From an uncultured Desulfobulbaceae bacterium (GTDB lineage Bacteria > Desulfobacterota > Desulfobulbia > Desulfobulbales > Desulfocapsaceae), in NCBI GenBank assembly GCA_903887485.1, contig CAISPV010000117.1, positions 1 through 55,588 of the forward strand: a DNA stretch of 55,588 nt, given 5' to 3'. A model generated the notes under the pieces. It was given only the letters and a program-made list of their open reading frames with translations, did no database searches and was not told the DNA's origin. The translations under genes and the position numbers were made by a program. Below are positions 41,953-49,466 of the stretch, piece after piece. Positions within the stretch are counted from its first letter, which is position 1, and each line of letters starts with the position of its first letter.

Positions 41953-43398
41953 TTATTTGAAGTCCAGGGCTATTGGGCAGTGGTCTGATCCCTGGATGTC
42001 GGCCAGGATCTCGGCGCCAATTATTCGTGTTTTGCTGGCGGGATCAACGAAGAAATAGTCAATACGCCAGCCGATGTTCCGCTCGCGGGCATTGCTGCGG
42101 TAACTCCACCAGGAATAATTCCCCGGCTTCTGATTGTACTGCCGGAAGGTATCAATCCATCCCCCCTCGATATACGAATCCATCCATTGCCGTTCTTCAG
42201 GAGTGAAACCGGCGTTCTTTACATTGGCCTCCGGGTTGGCCAGGTCTTTTTCAGTATGGGCGACATTGAAATCACCACAGACCACCACCGATTTCGTGCG
42301 GGCCAGCTCTTCAACAAATTTCTGCACCGTGTGATTGAATTCTTGCTTGAGGTCTAACCTGCTCAGGTCGTGGCGGGAGTTGGGGAAATAACAGTTCACA
42401 AAATAGAAATCGCCAAATTCCAGGGTCAGGACTCGCCCTTCTTCGTCAAAACGGGGATCGCCAATGCCATGATAGACCTTGTCTGCCGGTACCCGGCTGT
42501 AAATGGTCACCCCGGCGTAGCCTTTTCTGCGGGCAGGATGGAAATAGCTGGTATATCCGGTTAGCTCCCGCACCGACTCCGGCAACTGTTCAGGGACGGC
42601 CTTGATCTCCTGGAGGGCCAGGATATCGGGGGCCAGCTCCCGCACGATCTCGGTGAAGCCGTTTTTGGCCACTGCCCGCAACCCATTGACATTCCAGGAG
42701 ATCATCCGCTTGATCCCGGATTGCCTTGCGGGTGGTGCTGTCCTGATCTTTCTGGGGGTTACGCCGATCCGGGGACAGAAGGCGGTAAGGACGCAGCTCT
42801 CACAGTGCGGCCCCACCGGTCGGCAGGTTCCCTGGCCAAAGGCCACCAGCAGGGAGTTGACCCGGATCCAGTAGCGTTCAGGAAGCTTTTCTCGCAGGGC
42901 CATCTCGGTCTGCAAGGGGTTTTCTGTTTGTACATAGCCCCAGATGTTCATGATCCGGTGGACATGGGTGTCGACACAGATCGCCGGCTGGCCAAACCCC
43001 TGGGCCCGAACCAGATTGGCGGTCTTCCGGCCCACGCCCGGCAGGGAAGTGAGCTGGTCGATCTCGCTTGGCACCTGCGAGGCAAATTTCTGCTCAAGGA
43101 TGGCGGGCAGGGTGGCCAGATAGCGGGCCTTGTTCTTGTAGAATCCCACCGGGTAGATGAGCTGTTGCAGGGTTTTTTCGTCGAGTGCGGCCAGGGCCTG
43201 GGGGGTAGGGGCTCTGGCAAAGAGGCGGGCGGCGGCCTGGGCGGTCACCTCATCTCTGGTCCGGGCCGAAAGGATGGTCGCCACCAGGACCTTGAAGGGG
43301 TCATGGGTCTGCACGGCAATCAGATCCACCACCGGCACCTGATAGTTCCGCACCTCCTGTTCCAGGATCTGTAAGGCCTGTTCAATATTAAAAGGCAT
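41953..43398 (-). CDS. Endonuclease III - exodeoxyribonuclease III fusion
   Basis: One frame encodes two base-excision repair enzymes. Residues about 1-215 are Nth-like: the helix-hairpin-helix LPGVGRKTANLV with catalytic Lys125, Asp143 in VDTHVHR, and the [4Fe-4S] loop Cys192-x6-Cys199-x2-Cys202-x5-Cys208. After a basic Pro-rich linker, residues 232-481 are Xth-like: MISWNVNGLRA, L-Q-E-I-K, G-D-F-N-V-A-H and S-D-H-C-P-I-A-L-D, holding the metal and catalytic residues. The start ATG at 43398 (MPFNIEQ) lacks a good ribosome binding site; ATG 43470 and GTG 43485 are alternatives. The fusion would couple glycosylase/AP lyase to AP endonuclease/3' cleaning. Confidence 0.9.
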   Translation of the reverse strand: MPFNIEQALQILEQEVRNYQVPVVDLIAVQTHDPFKVLVATILSARTRDEVTAQAAARLFARAPTPQALAALDEKTLQQLIYPVGFYKNKARYLATLPAILEQKFASQVPSEIDQLTSLPGVGRKTANLVRAQGFGQPAICVDTHVHRIMNIWGYVQTENPLQTEMALREKLPERYWIRVNSLLVAFGQGTCRPVGPHCESCVLTAFCPRIGVTPRKIRTAPPARQSGIKRMISWNVNGLRAVAKNGFTEIVRELAPDILALQEIKAVPEQLPESVRELTGYTSYFHPARRKGYAGVTIYSRVPADKVYHGIGDPRFDEEGRVLTLEFGDFYFVNCYFPNSRHDLSRLDLKQEFNHTVQKFVEELARTKSVVVCGDFNVAHTEKDLANPEANVKNAGFTPEERQWMDSYIEGGWIDTFRQYNQKPGNYSWWSYRSNARERNIGWRIDYFFVDPASKTRIIGAEILADIQGSDHCPIALDFK

Positions 43399-43515
43399 CG
43401 GCGAGTTGAAGGGGTGAAGATTAATCGTCCTGTTCTGATTTTTTATTGCATCTCGAATACCTTTTCGCATCTTTTTAACAAACACACAATACCATTCATT
43501 TTTTTCTGAAAATTA

Positions 43516-43544
43516 TTGACAAGCAGCAGGCAACGCCGTAAGAA
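43516..43544 (+). promoter_or_regulatory. Promoter candidate for the Ehr operon
   Basis: TTGACA (43516-43521), 17 bp spacer, TAAGAA (43539-43544), about 40 bp before the first gene. The -35 is perfect and the -10 is weak, which would fit a regulated promoter. Confidence 0.5.
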
Positions 43545-43561
43545 TATGTGCCTGGTCATGA

Positions 43562-43579
43562 TTGGACAAATTTGGACAA
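43562..43579 (+). promoter_or_regulatory. Direct repeat, possible operator
   Basis: TTGGACAA occurs at 43562-43569 and 43572-43579, ten bases apart (one helical turn), between the promoter candidate and the regulator ATG. The position suits autorepression or activation by the adjacent helix-turn-helix/EIIA-like protein. Confidence 0.45.
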
Positions 43580-43585
43580 TAGTGG

Positions 43586-44281
43586 ATGGCAATGGATAAG
43601 ACATTTATCTCAATCAAGGGTGTGGCTGAAAAGCTGGGTGTTTCTGAGAAGACCATTTATCGGATGGTCGGTGACAACCAGATTCCCTTTGCGGTCAAGA
43701 TCGGCGGGCAATGGCGTTTCAAGGCCGACGAGGTCGTTGACTGGATCGACAATCAGAAACAGCCGGCCGCCACCGTACCCCGGCAAAAAACGGATTATCA
43801 TATCTCCCTGGCCTCTGCCCTGGAGAACGGGGCGGTTCTCTATCGGATCCATGGCACCAATCGGGACGAGATCATCGATGAGCTGCTGGCGGCCCTGCCC
43901 TATTCGGCCAACCTTGATCCCAAGGCCATCAAGATCTCCGTGCTGTCGCGGGAGTCGGTGGCTTCCTCCTCCATGGCCGGGATTGCCTGGATGCGCCCTG
44001 ACCCGGCCCTGCCTGTTTATCTGGAAAAGACCATGGTCATTCTTGCCTTTCTCGAACATCCTGTGGATTTCAAGGCCCTTGATCATCGGCAGACGGAGCT
44101 GATTTTTCTGGTGCTGCCCGCCAATAATACCGAGATGGCGATTATTGAACGTAAACTGTGGCGGCTCGCCATGTCCGCCCCTTTCCTGGCCGGGATCCGG
44201 GAGCAGTTGACCCGCAAAAAACTACTCGAATTCATCGTTGCCCAGGAAGGGGCTGTCTTTCACCAGGGGCCCATAAAGTGA
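43586..44281 (+). CDS. Helix-turn-helix / PTS EIIA-like regulator
   Basis: An excisionase/MerR-type helix-turn-helix (residues about 6-58, I-K-G-V-A-E-K-L-G-V-S-E-K-T-I-Y-R with a W-R-F wing) is joined to a PtsN-like EIIA type-2 domain (about 70-220). In PtsN the phosphorylated residue lies in G-I-A-I-P-H; here the aligned stretch is G-I-A-W-M-R, so Arg137 replaces the histidine. The domain therefore cannot be phosphorylated in the usual way and may sense a ligand or partner instead. It is first gene of the Ehr operon, directly before hyfB, and probably regulates it. Starts at 43586 or 43592. Confidence 0.78.
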   Translation: MAMDKTFISIKGVAEKLGVSEKTIYRMVGDNQIPFAVKIGGQWRFKADEVVDWIDNQKQPAATVPRQKTDYHISLASALENGAVLYRIHGTNRDEIIDELLAALPYSANLDPKAIKISVLSRESVASSSMAGIAWMRPDPALPVYLEKTMVILAFLEHPVDFKALDHRQTELIFLVLPANNTEMAIIERKLWRLAMSAPFLAGIREQLTRKKLLEFIVAQEGAVFHQGPIK

Positions 44282-44289
44282 ATTTGAAT

Positions 44290-46260
44290 ATGAATTTTCT
44301 TTTTTTATCCTGGCTGGTGCTGGGCCTTGGCGCCTGTGCGGCAGCCCTGCCCTGGCGTTCTTCTAAAATCACCGCCATCCTTGGCGGCGGCAGCGCTGTG
44401 CTTGGCTGCCTGTCAGGGCTGATCGCCGCCGGGCAGGGCCTGGTTGCCGATACGGCCGCAACATTTTCCCTGCCCTGGTCCATGCCGGGCGGATCGTTTT
44501 CCCTGCGTCTCGACGGGCTGTCGGCTTTTTTCCTGCTGCCGCTCTTTATCATTGGTCTGGTCGGGGCGCTGTACGGGACAGAATACATGCAGAAGGAGAA
44601 GGCGCGTCTGCACTGGACCTGGTACAATCTGCTCCTCATCTCCATGGCCATGGTGGTGACTGCGGCCAACGGTCTGCTGTTCCTCTTTGCCTGGGAGTGC
44701 ATGTCGCTCACCTCTTTTTTCCTGGTGATCACTGAATATGATCTGCCGGAGGTCGTGGCGGCCGGTTGGACCTATCTTCTGGCCACCCATCTCGGTGCGG
44801 CCTGTCTCTTTGCATTTTTCCTAACTGCCGGCGCCTTTTGCGGTAGTCTTGATTTTGCCTCTTTTCATCTCCTGAGCAGGCTCACCGGCCCGGTTATCTC
44901 TGTACTTTTTTTACTGCTGTTGGTGGGGTTTGGCAGCAAGGCCGGTATCTTTCCCTTGCATGTCTGGCTGCCGGATGCCCATCCGGCAGCGCCCAGCCAT
45001 GTCTCGGCGCTCATGAGCGGGGTCATGGTCAAGACCGCCATCTACGGCCTTCTTCGCATGTGTTCCTTCTTTCCAGTGTCCCCGGCCTGGTGGGGCGGTC
45101 TGCTGATGACAATCGGCATCACCGGGGCCCTCTTCGGCATCGCCATGGCCGCCATGCAGCGCGACGTGAAACGTAGCCTTGCTTATTCCACCGTGGAAAA
45201 TGTTGGTATCATCCTCCTGGCCCTTGGCTTCTGGATGCACAGCCGGGCCGCGGGCCAGCATGTTGTGGCCGCCCTGGCCCTGGCTGGCGGCCTGATCCAT
45301 CTCCTGAACCATGCCCTGTTTAAAAGCCTGCTTTTTCTGGGGGCCGGATCCCTGATGCACGGCAGCGGCAGCCGCGATCTGGGCCGCATGGGTGGTCTCA
45401 TGCGTCGCATGCCGGTGACCGGTCTGATGATTGTTTGCGGGGGCATGGCAATCTGCGCCTTACCGCCATTCAATGGCCTGGTCGGCGAATGGTTCATCTA
45501 CCGCGCCCTGGTGGAAAGCGCCGCCACCCTTTCCGGTCTGGGCGGTTTTTTCCCGGTCATGCTTGTCGGTTTTCTGGCCCTGGTGGGCGGTCTGGTTCTC
45601 ATTGTCATGACCCGGATTATCGGCATTGCCCTGCTGGGAGTTCCACGCAGCCCGGCGGCGGCCCAGGCGCACGAGGCTGGCTGGCCCATGCGCAGCGCCA
45701 TGATTGCTTTGGCCCTGCTCTGTCTGGCTGGTGGCCTTATGCCGATCCAGCTGCTGCGGGTGGCTGGACGGGCCGCAGTTCTGCTTGACCCTGATTCGGC
45801 ACATCTGTTTACCAGCCAGGTTATAACTCCTTCGTGGCTGGGAATCATGGCGCTTCTGCTCATAGGGGCCCTGCTGGCAGCATTCAGCTTTAACCGCTGG
45901 CGACAGGGGCGGGGGACAGTGGCTGCTGCCTCCACCTGGGGTTGCGGCTTTGCCTTTCCGTCAAGCCGCATGTCTTACAGCGCTGAGAGTTACAGTGAAC
46001 TTGCTCAAAGCGGGATCCTCTGCAGTTGTCTGACCCCGGAAAGCAGGGACGGCCGCACCATCGGCTTTTTCCCGATGATACGATCCTTTGTCTTTACTGC
46101 CCCTGATCCGGTGCTGGAAAAATTCTTCAAACCCCTGTTTCAGAGGCTCGCAGGCTATTGCCGCCGTTGCTGCCGGTTGCAGTCAGGCAATCTGCATATC
46201 TATCTACTGTATGTCTTCAGCGCCACTGTCCTGCTCCTTTTCTGGGCCGGGCAACGGTGA
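44290..46260 (+). CDS. hyfB: Ehr complex ion-pump subunit, HyfB-like (first copy)
   Basis: NuoL/MrpA-type antiporter-like subunit, 656 residues with about 14-16 hydrophobic segments. Family motifs are the central F-G-S-K-A-G-I-F-P-L-H-V-W-L-P-D-A-H-P and the later N-H-A-L-F-K-S-L-L-F-L-G-A-G. The C-terminal part carries a W-G-C-G-F motif and a cytoplasmic segment R-T-I-G-F-F-P before the last helix, as in HycC/HyfB. The ATG at 44290 is used; a GTG at 44278 overlapping the regulator stop is possible. A second HyfB-like gene ends the operon. Confidence 0.88.
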   Translation: MNFLFLSWLVLGLGACAAALPWRSSKITAILGGGSAVLGCLSGLIAAGQGLVADTAATFSLPWSMPGGSFSLRLDGLSAFFLLPLFIIGLVGALYGTEYMQKEKARLHWTWYNLLLISMAMVVTAANGLLFLFAWECMSLTSFFLVITEYDLPEVVAAGWTYLLATHLGAACLFAFFLTAGAFCGSLDFASFHLLSRLTGPVISVLFLLLLVGFGSKAGIFPLHVWLPDAHPAAPSHVSALMSGVMVKTAIYGLLRMCSFFPVSPAWWGGLLMTIGITGALFGIAMAAMQRDVKRSLAYSTVENVGIILLALGFWMHSRAAGQHVVAALALAGGLIHLLNHALFKSLLFLGAGSLMHGSGSRDLGRMGGLMRRMPVTGLMIVCGGMAICALPPFNGLVGEWFIYRALVESAATLSGLGGFFPVMLVGFLALVGGLVLIVMTRIIGIALLGVPRSPAAAQAHEAGWPMRSAMIALALLCLAGGLMPIQLLRVAGRAAVLLDPDSAHLFTSQVITPSWLGIMALLLIGALLAAFSFNRWRQGRGTVAAASTWGCGFAFPSSRMSYSAESYSELAQSGILCSCLTPESRDGRTIGFFPMIRSFVFTAPDPVLEKFFKPLFQRLAGYCRRCCRLQSGNLHIYLLYVFSATVLLLFWAGQR

Positions 46261-46286
46261 GGAGAATGATGAACCATGGATAAGAA

Positions 46287-47207
46287 ATGAGAACCACAAT
46301 ACTTCAACTGTTTCTGCATCTGTTTTTACTCTTCGGTCTTTCCCCGTTGCTGTCCGGAGTTATCGGCAAGACCAAGGCCCTTTTTGCTGGCCGCGTCGGT
46401 CCACCGCTGCTCCAGTTGTACTTTGATATCTGGAAGCTGTTTGGCAAGGGGATGGTCATCAGCCGCACCACCACCTGGATTTTCCGGGCCGGGCCGGTGG
46501 TCGGCCTTGCCGTGCCGCTGCTGGCGAGCCTCCTGATCCCCTTTGGCCCCGTCGGTGCGCCCATCTCCTTTAGCGGCGATCTGATCTTTTTTGTCTATCT
46601 CTTCGGACTGTCCCGTTTTTTCACGGCCTGCGCCGCACTGGATACCGGCTCTTCCTTTGAGGGCATGGGCGCGGTGCGTGAGGTCACTTTTTCCTGTCTG
46701 GCTGAACCCACCCTCTTTTTTGTCTTCATCGTTCTCGCCCGGCTTTCCGGTTCATTTTCACTCGATGCCATGTTCGGCCAGACCCTGGCTACCTCCTGGC
46801 ATACGGCCGCGCCATCGCTGCTGCTCATTCTGGTGTGTCTGTTCATTGTGACCCTGGTGGAGAACTGCCGTATCCCCTTTGATGATCCGAACACCCATCT
46901 CGAGTTGACCATGATCCACGAAGTCATGGTTCTTGATCACAGTGGGCCGGATCTCGGCATGATCCTGTATGGTGCGGCCATGAAATTCTTGGTCCTTGGC
47001 GCCCTGGTGGTACGGTTGTTTCTTCCCGGAACAACCGGCAATATGGCCCTTGATATCCTGTTGTTTATTGGCGGCCTACTGTTTATGGCCGTGGTTATCG
47101 GGGTGATTGAATCTGTCATGGCGCGCCTGCGGCTGCTGCGGATTCCACAACTCCTGGTGGGCGTCTCGCTGCTCTCCTTTTTCTCGCTGATCCTGCTCTT
47201 AAGGTAA
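46287..47207 (+). CDS. hyfC: Ehr complex membrane subunit, HyfC/HycD-like (NuoH family)
   Basis: A 306-residue membrane protein of the NuoH/HycD family that anchors the peripheral arm. Motifs are G-V-I-G-K-T-K-A-L-F-A-G-R-V-G-P-P near the start, the acidic loop F-E-G-M-G-A-V-R-E and V-E-N-C-R-I-P-F-D-D-P-N-T-H-L-E-L-T-M-I-H-E. About eight hydrophobic segments are seen. It follows hyfB by 26 bp. Confidence 0.92.
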   Translation: MRTTILQLFLHLFLLFGLSPLLSGVIGKTKALFAGRVGPPLLQLYFDIWKLFGKGMVISRTTTWIFRAGPVVGLAVPLLASLLIPFGPVGAPISFSGDLIFFVYLFGLSRFFTACAALDTGSSFEGMGAVREVTFSCLAEPTLFFVFIVLARLSGSFSLDAMFGQTLATSWHTAAPSLLLILVCLFIVTLVENCRIPFDDPNTHLELTMIHEVMVLDHSGPDLGMILYGAAMKFLVLGALVVRLFLPGTTGNMALDILLFIGGLLFMAVVIGVIESVMARLRLLRIPQLLVGVSLLSFFSLILLLR

Positions 47208-47210
47208 CTT

Positions 47211-47849
47211 ATGGATACTCTTCTCAATCTTCTGTTGTTGCTGGTGATCCTGCTCAACTTCTTTCTGCTGGGCAGCAGTCGCTTAGTGAGCTGTATCCGC
47301 ACGATTGCCTTCCAGGGCGGGATCCTTTCCCTGCTCCCTCTTCTCGCGCACGGATTTTCCGGTCATACGCTGTTTCTGGCCGGCGTGGCCTTTCTGCTCA
47401 AGGGGATTGCCATCCCGTACCTGCTTTTCCGGGCTATCCGTCAGGTTCATATCCGCCGGGAGGTAGAGCCATTGATCGGCTATGTACCTACCCTTATCCT
47501 CGGCACGCTGGCCACAGCCGGTGCCTTTATCTTCAGCGGTCGGTTGCCGCTGATTCCCGAACACAGTCAGTCACTTTTCGTCCCTGTTGGTCTTGCCACT
47601 CTTGCCACCGGTTTTCTCATGCTCATCAGCCGACGCAAGGCCATCACCCAGGCCCTTGGTTACCTGATCTTTGAAAACGGCATCTTTATCTTCGGTATGC
47701 TGTTGACAGAGGCCATGCCCCTTATGGTGGAGTCCGGTGTCCTGCTCGATCTGCTGGTCGGGGTCTTTGTTATGACCATTCTCATGCATCAGATCAATCG
47801 GGAATTTTCCACCATGAATACTGACAATCTTACGTCGTTAAAAGAATGA
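47211..47849 (+). CDS. hyfE: Ehr complex membrane subunit, HyfE-like
   Basis: A 212-residue membrane protein with about seven hydrophobic segments; the N-terminal half is HyfE-type and the K-A-I-T-Q-A-L-G-Y-L-I-F-E-N-G-I-F block resembles NuoK. AAGG precedes the ATG three codons after hyfC. Its stop codon TGA (47847-47849) forms the first bases of MITE-like copy B. Confidence 0.87.
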   Translation: MDTLLNLLLLLVILLNFFLLGSSRLVSCIRTIAFQGGILSLLPLLAHGFSGHTLFLAGVAFLLKGIAIPYLLFRAIRQVHIRREVEPLIGYVPTLILGTLATAGAFIFSGRLPLIPEHSQSLFVPVGLATLATGFLMLISRRKAITQALGYLIFENGIFIFGMLLTEAMPLMVESGVLLDLLVGVFVMTILMHQINREFSTMNTDNLTSLKE

Positions 47850-47976
47850 TGGCGTCGCGAAAAGTCCCAAATACTTCGTTGCGTTGCATCCTTCGTCACT
47901 GCGGCGTACCCAAAAGTACGCCTCATTCCTCAGGACTTACGCGCCTCGTCTTTGGGCCTTTTTGCTTAGCCTTATC
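47848..47976 (-). mobile_element. MITE-like palindromic element, copy B
   Basis: Same element as copy A but in opposite orientation, between hyfE and hyfF. It begins GATGGCGTCGCG at the hyfE stop and ends GCTTAGCCTTATC; the central hairpin GGCGTAC-N6-GTACGCC is kept. Its right-hand flank reads as the complement of ATCAAGGATAA, which also adjoins copy C. It would be transcribed within the operon as a long stem-loop. Confidence 0.82.
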
Positions 47977-48011
47977 CTTGATGTTTTTTTTCGAGACTAT
48001 TAAAAAATAAT

Positions 48012-49466
48012 ATGGAAAATAACCTCCTTGCACTCCTTCTCCTTCTGCCTTTCTGTGGCTCTGTACTTGCCTTTAGTCTGCCTTCAGACCGTCTTCGGCC
48101 GTTGTTGTTGCCCCTGTGCGCAACGCCGCATCTGGCGCTGACCTTCCTTGTCATCCAGTCAGGGAGGCCACTGACTACAGCTAATGGCTGGATAGGCGTT
48201 GATCCCCTCAGCCGTCTCATCCTGCCGGTCATCAGTCTGCTTTTTTTGGGCTGTTCGTTTTATGCCGTGGGCTATCTTCGTTGTCGTATCGCCTGGGGAA
48301 ACAGAAACTTTGTGGGCTGCCTGCTGCTTTTCCTCTCCGCCATGACCCTGGCGACTATATCCCGACATTTAGGGCTCCTCTGGGTGGCGGTAGAGACCAC
48401 CACCGTGGCCAGCGCCCCGCTTATCTATTATAATCGGAACCGGCTCTCTATGGAGGCCACCTGGAAATACCTGCTCCTCGGTTCGGTGGGCATTGCCCTG
48501 GCCATGCTCGGCATTCTTTTCATCGCCTACGCCGGTCTTGCCGGAGGCGAACACGTCAGCCTGCAACTTGATGATATCCTCCATGGCGCTGCCAATTACT
48601 CAAGGCCCTGGCTGAGGGCGGGCTTTGTCTTTCTTCTGGTGGGCTTTGGCCTGAAAGTAGGTTTTGCCCCCCTGCACACCTGGAAACCGGATGCCTACGG
48701 TGAGGCGCCCGGTCTGGTCGGCGCTCTCCTGGCGGGCGGGCTGACCAGTGTCGCCTTTCTGGCCCTGCTCAGGACCCTGCAGATCATGGATGCCGCCAGT
48801 GAAGCGGTCATGGCGCGTGAGGCCTTCCTGGCCATGGGTCTTCTCTCTATTGCCTTTGCTGCCGTTTTTGTCGTCCGCCAGCCTGATTTTAAGCGGATGC
48901 TGGCCTATTCCAGTGTTGAACACATGGGGATTCTCGCCATCGGGATCAGTGTCGGTGGGGTTGCCACCTTTGGGGCCATGCTCCATCTGATCAATAACGC
49001 CCTGACCAAGGGAGTGCTCTTTCTGGCGGCGGCCAATATCCATCGTCGTTTTGGCAGCAAAAAGGTGGCTGATGCCCGGGGGGCGATAAGCCTGGTGCCA
49101 CTTTCCGCCACCCTTTTTCTCCTGGGCTTTCTGGCCATTACCGGCTCGCCGCCGTTTGCGCCGTTTATCAGCGAGTTTACCATCCTGCAGGGAGTTTTCA
49201 GCAATGGCCATTTTGTGACCGGTGGTCTTTTTCTTTTCTTTCTGGCGGTTATCTTTATCGGCATGGGCAGCACCGTGCTTTCGGTTGTCTTTGGGACCCC
49301 GCCGGAGAAGACAGGCACAGGCTACGAGAACTATCGGGACACCTTTGCCACCACAGGGGTGCCATTGATTATGCTGTTGATTATCTTCGTCCTGGGGGTT
49401 TATCTGCCGGATCCTGTTCGCCATATCTGTGCTGACGCGGCCGCATTGCTGGAGGTGAGACCATGA
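48012..49466 (+). CDS. hyfF: Ehr complex ion-pump subunit, HyfF-like
   Basis: A 484-residue NuoN/NuoL-like proton-translocating subunit with about 13-14 hydrophobic segments. The central motifs are G-F-G-L-K-V-G-F-A-P-L-H-T-W-K-P-D-A and later N-N-A-L-T-K-G-V-L-F-L-A-A-A-N. It resembles HyfF rather than HyfD. No Shine-Dalgarno is apparent before 48012, which lies 36 bp after element copy B. Its stop overlaps hyfG by four bases. Confidence 0.9.
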   Translation: MENNLLALLLLLPFCGSVLAFSLPSDRLRPLLLPLCATPHLALTFLVIQSGRPLTTANGWIGVDPLSRLILPVISLLFLGCSFYAVGYLRCRIAWGNRNFVGCLLLFLSAMTLATISRHLGLLWVAVETTTVASAPLIYYNRNRLSMEATWKYLLLGSVGIALAMLGILFIAYAGLAGGEHVSLQLDDILHGAANYSRPWLRAGFVFLLVGFGLKVGFAPLHTWKPDAYGEAPGLVGALLAGGLTSVAFLALLRTLQIMDAASEAVMAREAFLAMGLLSIAFAAVFVVRQPDFKRMLAYSSVEHMGILAIGISVGGVATFGAMLHLINNALTKGVLFLAAANIHRRFGSKKVADARGAISLVPLSATLFLLGFLAITGSPPFAPFISEFTILQGVFSNGHFVTGGLFLFFLAVIFIGMGSTVLSVVFGTPPEKTGTGYENYRDTFATTGVPLIMLLIIFVLGVYLPDPVRHICADAAALLEVRP

